A DNA stretch of 64,000 nucleotides from Fusobacterium sp. FSA-380-WT-3A (GCF_012843705.1 NZ_JABAFQ010000004.1:84633-148632); one strand, 5' to 3'. Shown: positions 18,371 to 28,600, counted from the first letter of the stretch. Program-made: numbers and translations. The notes: a model not told the origin generated them from the letters alone.

Positions 18371-18397
18371 AAGAAGGTGCCTATAAAGCACCTTCTT
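18371..18397. terminator. Rho-independent terminator, possibly bidirectional
   Basis: A perfect 10-bp stem (AAGAAGGTGC / GCACCTTCTT) has a 7-nt loop. On the minus strand it follows the stop of the 18415-18861 gene by 17 nt and continues into TTAAATTAATTTATT. On the plus strand it is followed by TCCTTATCTCC. It separates the O-antigen locus from the small regulator genes. Confidence 0.7.
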
Positions 18398-18414
18398 TCC
18401 TTATCTCCTCCTCT

Positions 18415-18861
18415 CTACATATCCTCTAAAATCTCTACAACACTTCTATAATCAACTATCACCTCTTTATTTTGATAATTTTTTAATTTTATAAACTCCT
18501 TAGAATTTTTATAAAACTCATCTTCTATACAATATTTTATATTTCTCAACTCTTTTTTAGTATAGACTTTTTCCCTATGAATAATGCAGTTATAAAAATA
18601 GATTTCATCTAAAGGTATATACATTAAAGTTTCATTTTTCAAAATAACAATATTTTTTCTTAAAGAAAATTCAAACTCTCTAGAATAATTTGCTCCTTCA
18701 ATTTCCACATTAATAAAATATTCTTTATCAAAATCAATATCAATCAAAGGTAAAATTATTCCCAATTCATTTTCATTTTTAAAAATAATTCCCTCTGAAT
18801 AAATCTCTTTTTTAAGAGAAGTTAGAAAGCTAGTTTTTACCAAATAATTTTTTAAATTCAC
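18415..18861 (-). CDS. Hypothetical protein
   Basis: This 148-residue protein is not recognised. It has no signal peptide or membrane segment. Alternating beta-like segments (IIFKNENELGIILPLIDIDF, YFINVEIEGANYSREFEFSL) and a charged C-terminal half suggest a soluble beta-rich protein. The start has AAGGAGATGG upstream on the minus strand. It lies 72 nt downstream of an XRE-type repressor gene on the same strand, so the two may be cotranscribed. Confidence 0.6.
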   Translation of the reverse strand: MNLKNYLVKTSFLTSLKKEIYSEGIIFKNENELGIILPLIDIDFDKEYFINVEIEGANYSREFEFSLRKNIVILKNETLMYIPLDEIYFYNCIIHREKVYTKKELRNIKYCIEDEFYKNSKEFIKLKNYQNKEVIVDYRSVVEILEDM

Positions 18862-18933
18862 AAAACCATCTCCTTATTAAATAAAAGTTATAGTCATTTT
18901 AATAAATTCTTTTAAATATACCAAATTAGAATA

Positions 18934-19194
18934 CTATATATTGGAGTTACTATATTCATTTAAAAATATTTTTGAAAAATCAGAAAAAAAGTCTATTTGT
19001 AAAAGATGACACATTTTAATAAATAATTTAAGATTTAATTCACTTTGGCAATTTTCATAATAACTTATAGTCTTTTGAGTTACTCCAAGTAGTTTAGCAA
19101 ATTCTTTTTGAGTATACATCTCCTTTCTCTTAGTTTTTAAAATACTTACAGTTTCAATATAGCTTTTGTCATAAATCATTAATCTGTTATTCAT
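18934..19194 (-). CDS. XRE-family helix-turn-helix regulator
   Basis: This 86-residue protein has a Cro/C1-type helix-turn-helix in residues 27-70: YTQKEFAKLLGVTQKTISYY, then ELNLKLFIKMCHLLQID. The first 25 residues are an extension before the domain. It probably represses or autoregulates the small operon with the 148-residue hypothetical gene. Phage or toxin-antitoxin repressors share this size and fold, but no partner toxin was identified. Confidence 0.8.
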   Translation of the reverse strand: MNNRLMIYDKSYIETVSILKTKRKEMYTQKEFAKLLGVTQKTISYYENCQSELNLKLFIKMCHLLQIDFFSDFSKIFLNEYSNSNI

Positions 19195-19290
19195 TTATTT
19201 ACCCCTTAATTTTTAAAATACATATGTTTTATTTTATCCTAAATTAGCAAATATACATAAAAGGAATATTTTTTATAATTAAATAAAATT

Positions 19291-19317
19291 TTATGGTATA
19301 ATAAAAATAAACCATAA
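19291..19317. promoter_or_regulatory. Dyad overlapping a -10 box, likely operator of the HxlR gene
   Basis: TTATGGT and ACCATAA form a perfect 7-bp dyad separated by 13 nt. The left half overlaps a TATAAT -10 box at 19297-19302, and no good -35 box is visible. The site ends 14 nt before the HxlR-type gene, so repressor binding there would block its own transcription. HxlR/DUF24 regulators commonly autoregulate in this way. Confidence 0.5.
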
Positions 19318-19331
19318 TTAAAGGAGATTTA

Positions 19332-19664
19332 ATGAGAGAGATTACTTGTCCACTTGAGCTAATATTTCATATTTTAAAAGGAAAATGGGCACCTATGATA
19401 GTGTGGAGAGCTAGATTAGGAAATCAGAGACTAACAGATTTAAAAAAAGATATATTAAACTGTAATGAAAAAATGTTAATTCAACATATAAATGAATTGA
19501 TAAAATATGGAGTTTTGGAAAAAATAGAATTTTTAGAATACCCAAAACATACAGAATATAGATTGACAGACTTTGGTTGGAAGCTAATTCCAATTCTTGC
19601 AAAAACTCAAGAACTAGGGATAGAATACTTACAAAAAAGTCAGTTATTCACAAAAGATGAATAA
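19332..19664 (+). CDS. HxlR-family winged-helix regulator
   Basis: This 110-residue HxlR/DUF24 protein has the N-terminal signature ITCPLELIFHILKGKWAPMIVW with the family cysteine at Cys5, a winged helix with CNEKMLIQHINELIKYG as recognition region, and the wing EYPKHTEYRLTDFG. In several Gram-positive members this cysteine senses thiol or aldehyde stress. The gene precedes a secreted PEBP-family gene by 39 nt and likely controls it. Confidence 0.88.
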   Translation: MREITCPLELIFHILKGKWAPMIVWRARLGNQRLTDLKKDILNCNEKMLIQHINELIKYGVLEKIEFLEYPKHTEYRLTDFGWKLIPILAKTQELGIEYLQKSQLFTKDE

Positions 19665-19703
19665 TATGATATCCTAAAAGAAAACTACAGGAGGTATACA
19701 ATT

Positions 19704-20261
19704 ATGAAAAAAAATTTAGTTGCAGGACTTTTTCTTTTAGGAGCATCAGCTTTTGGATTAGATTTAAATAGTAAAGGGATAGAAAATGGATATATTCTAG
19801 AAAAATATGGAGTTCATGGGGTAGAAAAACTTAATGGAATGCCATCACTTTCTTTACCATTAGAGTGGAAAAATGCTCCAGAAGGAACAAAATCATATGC
19901 TTTAGTGATGATAGACCACGATGCTATACCAGTTACAGGATTTACTTGGATACATTGGACAGCAATTATTCCAGGAGATTTAAATAAATTGGAGGAAAAT
20001 GCAAGCTTAGAAAATAAAGATATTATTCAAGGAGTCAACAGTTGGATATCTTCAATGGGAGGATTATCAAAAGCAGATGCTTCTCATTTTGGTGGACCAG
20101 CTCCACCAGATAAAGAGCATGATTATACTTTCACTTTATATGCTTTAGATAAAGAATTAGATTTAGAAAATGGATTTTATCTAAACGAACTTTACAAAGC
20201 AATGGAAGGGCATATTTTAGATGAAGCTACAATAACAGGAAAGTATAAAAACGTTAAATAA
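19704..20261 (+). CDS. Secreted YbhB/YbcL-type (PEBP, Raf kinase inhibitor-like) protein
   Basis: This 185-residue protein has a signal peptide in residues 1-18 (KKNLVAGLFLLGASAFG) and a PEBP fold after it: PSLSLPLEWKNAPEGTKSYALVMIDHDAIP near 46-76, then WIHWTAIIPGD and HFGGPAPPDKEHDYTFTLYALD. The DHD and HFGGPAPP elements line the anion-binding pocket. The bacterial role is not defined. Start at ATG 19704 behind AGGAGG. The HxlR gene upstream is probably its regulator. Confidence 0.85.
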   Translation: MKKNLVAGLFLLGASAFGLDLNSKGIENGYILEKYGVHGVEKLNGMPSLSLPLEWKNAPEGTKSYALVMIDHDAIPVTGFTWIHWTAIIPGDLNKLEENASLENKDIIQGVNSWISSMGGLSKADASHFGGPAPPDKEHDYTFTLYALDKELDLENGFYLNELYKAMEGHILDEATITGKYKNVK

Positions 20262-20273
20262 TTTTATAAAAAC

Positions 20274-20317
20274 AGGAGATAGTGCATAAAATTGCAATAT
20301 CTCCTATTTTTTTTTTA
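20274..20317 (+). terminator. Terminator hairpin, copy 1 of a repeated element
   Basis: AGGAGATAGTGCA and TGCAATATCTCCT form a 13-bp stem with one mismatch and a TAAAAT loop, followed by A and a run of 12 T. It ends the HxlR-PEBP unit. A near-identical hairpin with the same CAGGAGATA...TGCAATATCTCCTATTTTT context lies at 24681, so the two bracket the second glycan cassette. Confidence 0.85.
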
Positions 20318-20375
20318 TGGAAATAAAAATATTACTTTGGAAATTAATACTTTTTTATCAATATAGCAAAAGGGA

Positions 20376-20409
20376 TTGATTTTTTTTTTTTTTTGTAGTA
20401 ATCTATATT
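20376..20409 (+). promoter_or_regulatory. Possible promoter with a T15 homopolymer in the spacer
   Basis: TTGATT (20376-20381) and TATATT (20404-20409) are separated by 22 nt, which include most of a run of 15 T (20380-20394). The tract length sets the -35/-10 spacing. Loss of about five T would give the optimal 17 nt. It precedes the second flippase gene by 34 nt. Slipped-strand variation here could switch the cassette. The promoter itself is a prediction. Confidence 0.4.
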
Positions 20410-20443
20410 AAGACAATTAAATATTGAATGAAAAGGAAATATT

Positions 20444-21940
20444 ATGTTGGTAAATAATCTGTTTTTGTTAAAAAGTGTAGGTATAAATTTTATATTTACA
20501 ATAACTACATCTATTTTAGGATTTTTCTTAAATAGATATTTTGTTGTGTATTTAGGAATAAATTATTTGGGAGTTATAAAATTATTTACAGAGATATTAG
20601 CTTATTTAAGTATAGTGGATATGGGTATTGGAAGTGCAGCAGCCTATGGACTTTATAAACCTTTAGCTGAAAAAAATTATGAAAAAATAAATATAGTTTT
20701 TTCCACATTAAAATCAATATATATAAAAATTTCAATGTTTATTCTTATTTTTGGGGTAGTAATAACTTTTTTCTTAGGTTTTTTTATAAAAGATATAGTT
20801 ATAACTAATGAGATAAAAATATATTGGCTACTAATGGTTTCTAATACAGCTATAACCTATCTTTTTGGAAAATATATTACACTTTTTAATTCAGACCAAA
20901 AATTTAATTTTGTAAAAATAGTACAGGGAAGCACTAGAATAGTAAGTTTTCTATTTCAAATTATACTTTTAATAAGGTTTCAGTCTTTTTTAGGAATAGG
21001 AATTTTAATAGTATTGGAATCTATTTTTCAATATGTAATTTATAGTATTTATTACAGAAAAAAATATTCTTATATAAATATTACAAAGGCTAGAGATAAA
21101 ACCATATTTAAAAATTTAAAGAATTTATTTTATCATAAGTTAGCAGGATTAGTAGTTTTTAATACAGATTTAATATTAATTTCTAAATATGTTTCTATAG
21201 AAATTGTTGGAATTTATGCTAGTTATCAAATGGTTTATAGGATGATAATGGTGCTTATTGGAATTTTAATTGGAGTAATTTCTCCTATTACAGGAAGATA
21301 TATAGCTAGTCATTCTAAAAAAGATATTTTTAAATTATTTAATTTATTGAATACATTATTTATAATACTAGCAATAATCTCTTCATATTTGTTTTATAAT
21401 CTTATAAGCTCCTTTATAGGAATATGGTTAGGAGAAAAATATATATTATCTCAAGGTACAAGTTTTTTAATAACTATAAATTTATTTATAGGAATATCAA
21501 GACAAATTTTGGAGATTTTTAAAGAAAATAGTGGATTTTTTGATGATATATACAATCCTATAATGGAAGCTGTTATAAATTTTGTATTTTCTATAATCTT
21601 AGTAAAATTTTATGGATTAAATGGGGTTATTATAGGAACAATAATTTCAAATTTAATTGTAGTTATGGGAATAAAACCTATAATGACTTTTAATAGAGCC
21701 TTTGATAAAGGGATAATCGATTATATAAAAATATATGGAAAAAATTTAATATTAATCTTTTTTACTTTTTTTATAGGAAATTTTTTAAAGAAATATTTTA
21801 TAATAAAAATTTTAAATATAAATACATGGATACTTCAAGGGGTAATACTTACATTACTCATATTATTTGTTACAGTTATAGTATTTTTAATAGATAAGGA
21901 TTTTAGAAAAATATTAAAAGAAAAGAGATGGGAAAAATGA
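20444..21940 (+). CDS. Polysaccharide flippase (second Wzx-like MOP transporter)
   Basis: This 498-residue protein has about 14 hydrophobic segments. It starts LKSVGINFIFTITTSILGFFLNRYFVVYLG, the PST/MOP pattern, and the segment FYHKLAGLVVFNTDLILISKYVSIEIVGIYASY near residue 230 opens the second bundle. It is only distantly similar to the Wzx at 12006. It heads a four-gene cassette with three GT2 genes, suggesting a separate glycan or a modification branch. Confidence 0.83.
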   Translation: MLVNNLFLLKSVGINFIFTITTSILGFFLNRYFVVYLGINYLGVIKLFTEILAYLSIVDMGIGSAAAYGLYKPLAEKNYEKINIVFSTLKSIYIKISMFILIFGVVITFFLGFFIKDIVITNEIKIYWLLMVSNTAITYLFGKYITLFNSDQKFNFVKIVQGSTRIVSFLFQIILLIRFQSFLGIGILIVLESIFQYVIYSIYYRKKYSYINITKARDKTIFKNLKNLFYHKLAGLVVFNTDLILISKYVSIEIVGIYASYQMVYRMIMVLIGILIGVISPITGRYIASHSKKDIFKLFNLLNTLFIILAIISSYLFYNLISSFIGIWLGEKYILSQGTSFLITINLFIGISRQILEIFKENSGFFDDIYNPIMEAVINFVFSIILVKFYGLNGVIIGTIISNLIVVMGIKPIMTFNRAFDKGIIDYIKIYGKNLILIFFTFFIGNFLKKYFIIKILNINTWILQGVILTLLILFVTVIVFLIDKDFRKILKEKRWEK

Positions 21941-22767
21941 AAGAAATAAAATTTTCTGTTTTAATATCAACTTATATAAAAGAAAAACCAGAATATTTAG
22001 ATAAAGCTTTAGAAAGTATTTTAGATAAACAAATTTTAAAACCAAATGAAGTAGTATTAATAAAAGATGGAAAATTAACAGAGAAATTAGATGAGGTTAT
22101 AGATAAATATAAAAATAAATATGGAGAGATGTTTAAAATAATTCCCTTAGAAAAAAATTGTGGCTTAGGGGAAGCTTTAAGAATAGGGATAGAAAACTGT
22201 TCCTTTGAATATATAGCTAGGATGGATTCAGATGATATTTCAAAACCAGAAAGATTTAAGGAACAGATAGAATTTATAAAAAATAATCCAGAGTATGATG
22301 TAGTAGGTACTTTAATAGAAGAATTTGAAAATGAATTGGAGATAAAAAGAATAAGGAAAGTTCCAGAAAACTCTTTAGAAATAAAAAAGAGATTAAAGAT
22401 AATCTCTTGTATAAATCACCCTACAGTAATTTTTAAAAAATCTTCAGTTTTAAAAGCAGGTAATTATTCTTCAAAGTTTCGTTATTTAGAAGATTATTAT
22501 TTATGGATAAGAATGAGTAATGAAGCAAAATTTTATAATATGCAAAAATCTCTTTTATATTTTAGAGTTGTGGAAGATACTTATAAAAGAAGAGGTGGAA
22601 TAAAATTCTTTTTCGAAGAGGTAAAATTTCAAAAGGAATTATTGAGAATAGGTTTCATTTGTAAAAAAGAGTATTTAAAAAATATAATGATAAGAGGTAT
22701 TTTTAGAATAACCCCATATAATTTGAGACGATATATTCAAAAAAATTTTTTAAGAAAAAGTATATAG
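21928..22767 (+). CDS. Glycosyltransferase family 2 (GalNAc/Gal transferase-like)
   Basis: This is a 279-residue GT-A enzyme: FSVLISTYIKEKPEYLDKALESIL at the N-terminus, VVLIKDGKLTEKLDEVI (donor-binding Asp), IARMDSDDISKPERF (D-x-D) near residue 93, and YLEDYYLWIRM (ED base region) near 190. The ISTY.KE..EYL...L.SI..Q pattern matches AmsE/RfbV-type enzymes. It overlaps the flippase gene by 13 nt, so the two are cotranslated. Confidence 0.83.
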   Translation: MGKMKEIKFSVLISTYIKEKPEYLDKALESILDKQILKPNEVVLIKDGKLTEKLDEVIDKYKNKYGEMFKIIPLEKNCGLGEALRIGIENCSFEYIARMDSDDISKPERFKEQIEFIKNNPEYDVVGTLIEEFENELEIKRIRKVPENSLEIKKRLKIISCINHPTVIFKKSSVLKAGNYSSKFRYLEDYYLWIRMSNEAKFYNMQKSLLYFRVVEDTYKRRGGIKFFFEEVKFQKELLRIGFICKKEYLKNIMIRGIFRITPYNLRRYIQKNFLRKSI

Positions 22768-22776
22768 GGAGTAAAT

Positions 22777-23709
22777 ATGATAAATTATTCAGTTATAATT
22801 CCTCATTATAATTATGGGAAAAAGATAAAAAAACTATTGGATACTATTCCAGATAGAGAAGATATAGAAGTAATAATTGTAGATGACTTAAGTACAGAAA
22901 AGGAGTTAAATAATCTATTAGATACAATAAAAACTTCTAATAAAAGAAATATAAATCTTTTATATAATTCAAAAGAAAGTAAAGGACCTGGTGGAGCAAG
23001 AAATTTAGGTATAAACTCTTCTAGTGGAAAGTGGTTAATATTTGCAGATTCAGATGATTATTTTCTAGATAATGCTTTTGATGAATTTGATAAAAATAAA
23101 GATAGAGAAGAGGAAGTATTGTATTTTTATATGACAAGTATAAATGAAAAAACAGGTAAAATTTCAGATAGACATATATGGTATAATAAAAATTTAGCTA
23201 GATGTGAAGAAGAGATAAAAAAAGAAAATTATAAAAAACATATTATAAAAATAATTTCTCCATGTGGAAAAATGATAAAAAGACAGTATATATTAAAAAA
23301 CAATATTTATTTTGGTAGAGGTTTTTGTGGAGAAGACCAAATATTTTCAGCTAAATTAATAGTTTTATCAAATAATATAAATGTAATTCATAATCAAGTA
23401 TATTGTATTTTAAAAAGAAAAGGAAGTATTACAGAAAAAGATGAAGAAAGACTTCATTGGGAAACTTTAAATAGTTTTATAGAAGTAGATACTTTTTTAA
23501 AAGAAACTAATAATATAGATTATAGGAATTACTATATACTTTTTCTTTTTAAAAGTCTGAAATTTGGAAGAAAAACATTTTTTAAAACTTTAAAAATTAT
23601 AAGAGAGAATAATTTAAAACTATTTACTAAAGAATTTTTTATTAAATTAATAAATCTTAAAATAGTGTGGAGATTTATATTGAGTAATATAAAAAATAGA
23701 AGTATTTAG
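22777..23709 (+). CDS. Glycosyltransferase family 2
   Basis: This 310-residue GT-A enzyme begins YSVIIPHYNYGKKIKKLLDTIP. IVDDLSTEKELNNLL gives the nucleotide site, GPGGARNLGINSSSGKWLIF is a classic GT2 stretch, and FADSDDYF is the D-x-D motif near residue 90. FCGEDQIFSAKLIV supplies the catalytic-base region near 188. It is third in the cassette. Donor sugar unknown. Confidence 0.83.
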   Translation: MINYSVIIPHYNYGKKIKKLLDTIPDREDIEVIIVDDLSTEKELNNLLDTIKTSNKRNINLLYNSKESKGPGGARNLGINSSSGKWLIFADSDDYFLDNAFDEFDKNKDREEEVLYFYMTSINEKTGKISDRHIWYNKNLARCEEEIKKENYKKHIIKIISPCGKMIKRQYILKNNIYFGRGFCGEDQIFSAKLIVLSNNINVIHNQVYCILKRKGSITEKDEERLHWETLNSFIEVDTFLKETNNIDYRNYYILFLFKSLKFGRKTFFKTLKIIRENNLKLFTKEFFIKLINLKIVWRFILSNIKNRSI

Positions 23710-23720
23710 AAGGGAAAATT

Positions 23721-24668
23721 ATGGAAAAATATAAAATAAGTGTAATAATACCTGTGTATAAAGTAGAAAAATATTTAAAAAAATGTATAGATAGTGTTAT
23801 TACTCAAGATTATCAAAATTTAGAAATAATCTTAGTAGATGATGGAAGTCCAGATAATTGTGGGAAAATTTGTGATGAATATAAGCCTAAAGACAGTAGA
23901 ATAATAGTAGTTCACCAAAAAAATATGGGGTTAAGTGGAGCTAGAAACACAGGTCTAGATATATCTACAGGAGATTTTATCCATTTTATAGATAGTGATG
24001 ATTGGATAGAGCCTAATTTATATAGTGATGTATCTCAATATTTTTATGATTACAATATGATAATGTTTGGTTATACCTACTTAGATGAAAGGGGAAATAT
24101 ATTAACAAAATTTATTTTAGAGAACAGTTTTAAAGGTGTAGTATTAAATCCAACTGCTTGGAATAAAATATATAGAAAAGAGTTATTTAAAGATACAAGG
24201 TTTCCTTTAGGAAAAATACACGAAGACCAATTTATAACACCCATTGTATATTTAGAAGCTAAAAAAATAAAATTAGTAAAAAAATACTATTATAACTATC
24301 TAAATAGGGAAAATTCTATAATGAATTCAGACAGAGGAGAAAAAGAGTTTCATGGATTTGAAGCTTTTATATATGTTCATAAATATTTAAAAGATAATAA
24401 TTATAAAGCTGAATTTATAGAGCATAAAAAAATAGAAAAAACTTATGCTTTCAATTTTATAAATAATAAAAATTATAACTATAGAATTAAAAATTTTAAA
24501 AAGTTAAAAACTTATTTAAAAGAAATGGAAGTTTTTAATTTAAGAAATTTCTTTTTTTTAATTTTATGTTTTTTATTACCTAAAGGAATTAGAAATAAAT
24601 TAGGAAATTTTTATAGAAATTATTTAAAAAAATACTCTTTTATGAGAAAGTTAAGGGAAAAAATATAA
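23721..24668 (+). CDS. Glycosyltransferase family 2
   Basis: This 315-residue GT-A enzyme opens ISVIIPVYKVEKYLKKCIDS. ILVDDGSPDNCGKICDEY, GLSGARNTGLDISTGDFIHF and IDSDDWIEPNLY are canonical GT2 donor and metal-binding motifs. GKIHEDQFITPIVYLEA near residue 163-178 holds the ED catalytic region. The C-terminus has an amphipathic or hydrophobic helix (FFFLILCFLLP) likely touching the membrane. It is the last gene of the cassette, 12 nt before a terminator. Confidence 0.85.
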   Translation: MEKYKISVIIPVYKVEKYLKKCIDSVITQDYQNLEIILVDDGSPDNCGKICDEYKPKDSRIIVVHQKNMGLSGARNTGLDISTGDFIHFIDSDDWIEPNLYSDVSQYFYDYNMIMFGYTYLDERGNILTKFILENSFKGVVLNPTAWNKIYRKELFKDTRFPLGKIHEDQFITPIVYLEAKKIKLVKKYYYNYLNRENSIMNSDRGEKEFHGFEAFIYVHKYLKDNNYKAEFIEHKKIEKTYAFNFINNKNYNYRIKNFKKLKTYLKEMEVFNLRNFFFLILCFLLPKGIRNKLGNFYRNYLKKYSFMRKLREKI

Positions 24669-24680
24669 TGATACAAAAAC

Positions 24681-24717
24681 AGGAGATACTGCATAAACTT
24701 GCAATATCTCCTATTTT
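24681..24717. terminator. Bidirectional terminator, copy 2 of the repeated hairpin
   Basis: AGGAGATACTGCA and TGCAATATCTCCT pair (one mismatch) around a TAAACT loop, followed by ATTTTT on the plus strand and TGTTTTTG on the minus strand. It differs from copy 1 (20274) at only two of 32 hairpin positions. It ends both the GT cassette and the convergent VirK/YbjX gene. Confidence 0.85.
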
Positions 24718-24718
24718 T

Positions 24719-25603
24719 CTAATTAGTTATATTTTCAACAGAATTTTTAATATCTTCCAAAAGGGTAAATCTTTTTGTATAGAGAGAACGTTTTTTTACA
24801 GGTATTTCCAGTAAATTTTTTCTCTCTATACTTTTAGGAAGTAACCAAAGTCCATTTTTATTAATGCCGTTTATGCTTTCCCAAAAATTATCATAATCAG
24901 CATGTATTTTCTTTTCTTTTCTGTGTTTGTATCTCATAGAGAAGTAAATATGTTTTGTTTTTCCAACCCCTATTTTAGTGTGGTTTGGGAATAGGAAATA
25001 TAGTATTTCAAGAAGTAATTTTTTTGGAAAAACTCCATACATATTCTTTGTAGCTTCTTTTATTAAATCTTTGTCCTCTCCCTTTTCTAAACCTTGTAAA
25101 CCTCCAATTATAATCTCATTATTATGAAATCCAAAAGTAAGTTTAGCCAAAGGTTTTTCAAGATGATTATAACAAATTAAAGTAAATTCACCCTCTTTAT
25201 CGTAATTAGGATAAAGCTTTAAAATAATTTTAACTAAGTTTCCATCTTTTCCAGTAAAAGAACAAATTTCCAAATATCCATTTCTATAAATATCATTTAA
25301 TAAATTTTTAGAGAATAATTTATCCAGTGAATTGTATGAAGATATTATAGAATTGACCTTTTCTCTAGTATTCAATCTATTAGTAAGGTAAGGTCTATGA
25401 ATTTTACTACAAAGTACAGGATATCTGTATACTTCATCTTTTAAATATTCGTGACTAGTAATAAAATTAGCCAATTTTTTAGCATGTTGGTAAAGTAAAA
25501 TAAACCTAATTGTATATTTGATTTTTGTTTTAAGGGTGTTTAATTCTCCTTTGTTTCTTCCTCTCTTAATTATAGAGTAATAGAAATCAATCTCTTTTTT
25601 CAT
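24719..25603 (-). CDS. VirK/YbjX family (DUF535) protein
   Basis: This 294-residue soluble protein matches the DUF535/VirK/YbjX pattern: KIHRPYLTNRLNTREKVNSI near residue 66-85, KLTFGFHNNEIIIGGLQG near 153-171, KIGVGKTKHIYFSMRY near 210, and HADYDNFWESI near 235. Relatives in enterobacteria are linked to envelope integrity and virulence-protein localisation, but no biochemical reaction is established. It starts 13 nt downstream of the autotransporter gene stop and probably shares its transcript. Confidence 0.8.
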   Translation of the reverse strand: MKKEIDFYYSIIKRGRNKGELNTLKTKIKYTIRFILLYQHAKKLANFITSHEYLKDEVYRYPVLCSKIHRPYLTNRLNTREKVNSIISSYNSLDKLFSKNLLNDIYRNGYLEICSFTGKDGNLVKIILKLYPNYDKEGEFTLICYNHLEKPLAKLTFGFHNNEIIIGGLQGLEKGEDKDLIKEATKNMYGVFPKKLLLEILYFLFPNHTKIGVGKTKHIYFSMRYKHRKEKKIHADYDNFWESINGINKNGLWLLPKSIERKNLLEIPVKKRSLYTKRFTLLEDIKNSVENITN

Positions 25604-25616
25604 ATTAATCTCCTAA

Positions 25617-28600
25617 TTAAAAACGGAAATACATTTTTGTTGAATACACAGTATCAGCACTTTTAAATTCTTCTAATCTAATGTCTAGGTTAACAGAAAC
25701 TCCAAAGTTTTCAGTAAACTCCTTAGTAACTCCTGCACCTATCCAACTAGTATTTTTAACTTGATTAATTCCTTTGAATGTGTGAACAGTTGTACTATCA
25801 GTAAAATGTCCTTTGAAACTTAAATCTCTATCTCCAATATTAACTAATTGTGATAAATGGTAATTAAATGTAACATCAGAAACTTTTTGTTCCCCTTGTA
25901 GTCCAAAGATTAGATTTTGTTTGAAATAATCTTTATCATTAGCAACGATACCCCAGTCAGCACTACTTTCATTAAAATCCCCTCTTCTTAGATAATCCAT
26001 AGAATATCCTATATAAGGAGTAATATATTCAAAATGTTTTCCAACTTCTAAGTAAGCAGAAACCATATTATCACCATGTTTTATTCTTCCAAACTCCACA
26101 TCTCCATTTCTAGTTAGTAGAGCACGGTCAACAGTTGTATCAAAATGAGTTATACCAATACGACCTAAAGTATAGAAATTGTCAGCAAAATATTCTTTTT
26201 CATAAAGAGAAATTCCAATAGAGTTACTTCTATACTTTCCACCGTAGTTCTCAAAATCTCCATAACCTTTTCCATAAGACAGAGCAACTCCCACTTGACT
26301 ATTTCCAACTCTTTTATCTATTCCAAAATGTCCACCATTTATTTTTGTATCAGCAGAAATATATCCATCTTCTTTTAATTTTCCACTAGAACTTTGGAAA
26401 GTTGACCAACCTTGCCATTCATAATCACTATTGTAGAAATCTTTTAAACTTCCAAGATGGTTTGATAAACTTTTATTTATATTTTGAGCTTGTACAAAAC
26501 TTAAAGCTTGAGCAGAAGCATAAATTTCTCCAGAAACAATCTCTGTGGCATTTTTAAATTTATTAACAGACATTGAGATAATTCCATTACCTAATTCTTT
26601 TTCTTCTTCACTTATGTTTCCACTATTATATTTTTCATCTAACTCTTTTAAAGTGATTTCTATCTTTCTAGCAGTATCCTTTGAATTAATAGGAGCATCT
26701 CCTAAATAATCCACAGCATTTTCTCTAGAGATACTAGCCACTAAATTGTTATTTTCTCTATCTAAAGATATTTTTCTCATTCCGTTGATTTCAACATCTT
26801 TAATATTTCCAACTAATTCATCAGCTTTTATTAATTCAACTTTTTTCTCCTTTGGAGATACATAATTATCTGAATATACACTTACATGTAAGTTTTCAAC
26901 ATCAGCCTTTTTTATATTTAAGTGGGAATTTTCTTTTAAATGAATTTTTCCCTTATCATTTTTATAGTTTTCTATATAGGCTTCCTTTCCAACAACATTT
27001 AAAGTTCCACTATTTGTAACAATACTGAAACTATCTAAATCTTCAAATCCAACAGAAGCATTATTATGTAATACTAAAGTTCCATTTTTTTCAATATCAA
27101 TTCCAGACCTATGTTTTTTATATATTTCTAATTTACCATCTTCAATTTTACTTTTTCCACTAAAAGTATTTTCACCAGTAAGGACTAAAGTTCCCTCACC
27201 TTTCTTTTTAAGTCCAGCATTTCCAAAAATATTATTTTCAAAATATGAAGTTTTTCCCTCTGGAATATTGGCGTTAAAGTATAAATTGTAGTCTTTAGAA
27301 TCTTTATTTTTATAATCAGCTTTCAATATACTTCCTATGAAAGCTCCAGGACCTTTTAAGGCTCTTGAAAGATTTAATACTCCCCAACCATGACTTCCAG
27401 TTGGTTCAAAATCTATATATCTATTTTCTTCTGTTTCTCCATCTCCAACTCCCACTTTATTAGTTGTAGTAAATAAAGTTAATCTTACATCATTATTTGT
27501 CATCCAATCAAATTTACTAGCTACTTGTAGAGCTGCATTAGTAACTCTTGGGGCAGCAAAAGATGAACCAATATGACTGTTGTTTTCATAGTTAAGAGTA
27601 GATTCTCCAGGAGCAGATATAGCCCAATCTTTTACAGCTCCAGCATAGGCCAAATGAGCATCATAATCTTTATTATTATTTTTTCCATCAACACCTACAA
27701 CAGATATCCATCCTCTTTCTAAAGAACTTCTTAAAAGAGGTGCTGCTGATTGAAGTTGTCCATTAGTAATAGTATGTCCACCACCATCATAGTTTCCATT
27801 TGCCCATACAAAAAGAGCATTTTCATTTTTTATAGCCTCTTCATAAAAATCTATTGCCTCTTTTCCAGATGGAATAATCTCCCTATTAACATCACCAGTT
27901 TTAACAGAAGAAAAAGCTCTGTAAATAGTATTTCTTTGTTCTTCATTTAATTTTACTTTTCCAGTAAGTCTGTCTTTATTTCCAAAGAAGTTTCTCTCTT
28001 GGATATAATCTAAATTACTTCCCCAAGATTGATTAAATACCTTTAATTTTTTAGGTCCGTCTCCATCATTTTCTTTCATCTTCTTTAAAATCTTTTTATA
28101 GTCTTCAAGATTATATCTTATAATATTATTTCCATTATCATTTTCACTTAAACTACTTGCTACAACCTTAGGAGTTACTCCTTGTAATAATGTATCTAAT
28201 ACTCCCTCTCCATGATAAGTGTGGTGGTCATTTCCCTTTGGTAAAAAGTCAATTTCTACACCCTTATCTCCATATTTTTTTCCTATTCTATCTTGATATT
28301 TTACAAAATCACTATCTAAAATTCCAACTACCAAACCTTTTCCCTCATGGGCTTCAACTTTAATTTGAGGTTTTGAATATGTAAGATTAGAAGGTAGCCC
28401 TTTTCCAAAAACAATTCCATTTACTTTATTGGTATCCTTATCAGGATTTACCTCTGGATTTACAACAGGATTTATTTCTGGCTTTATTTCTACATCAGGT
28501 TTTCTTTCAGGAACAATAATAGGTCTCATATTGTTATCACGAATAGGGGCAGAACCTCCTCCACCTCCTCCACAACTTGTTAAAAGTAACACAAGAGCAA

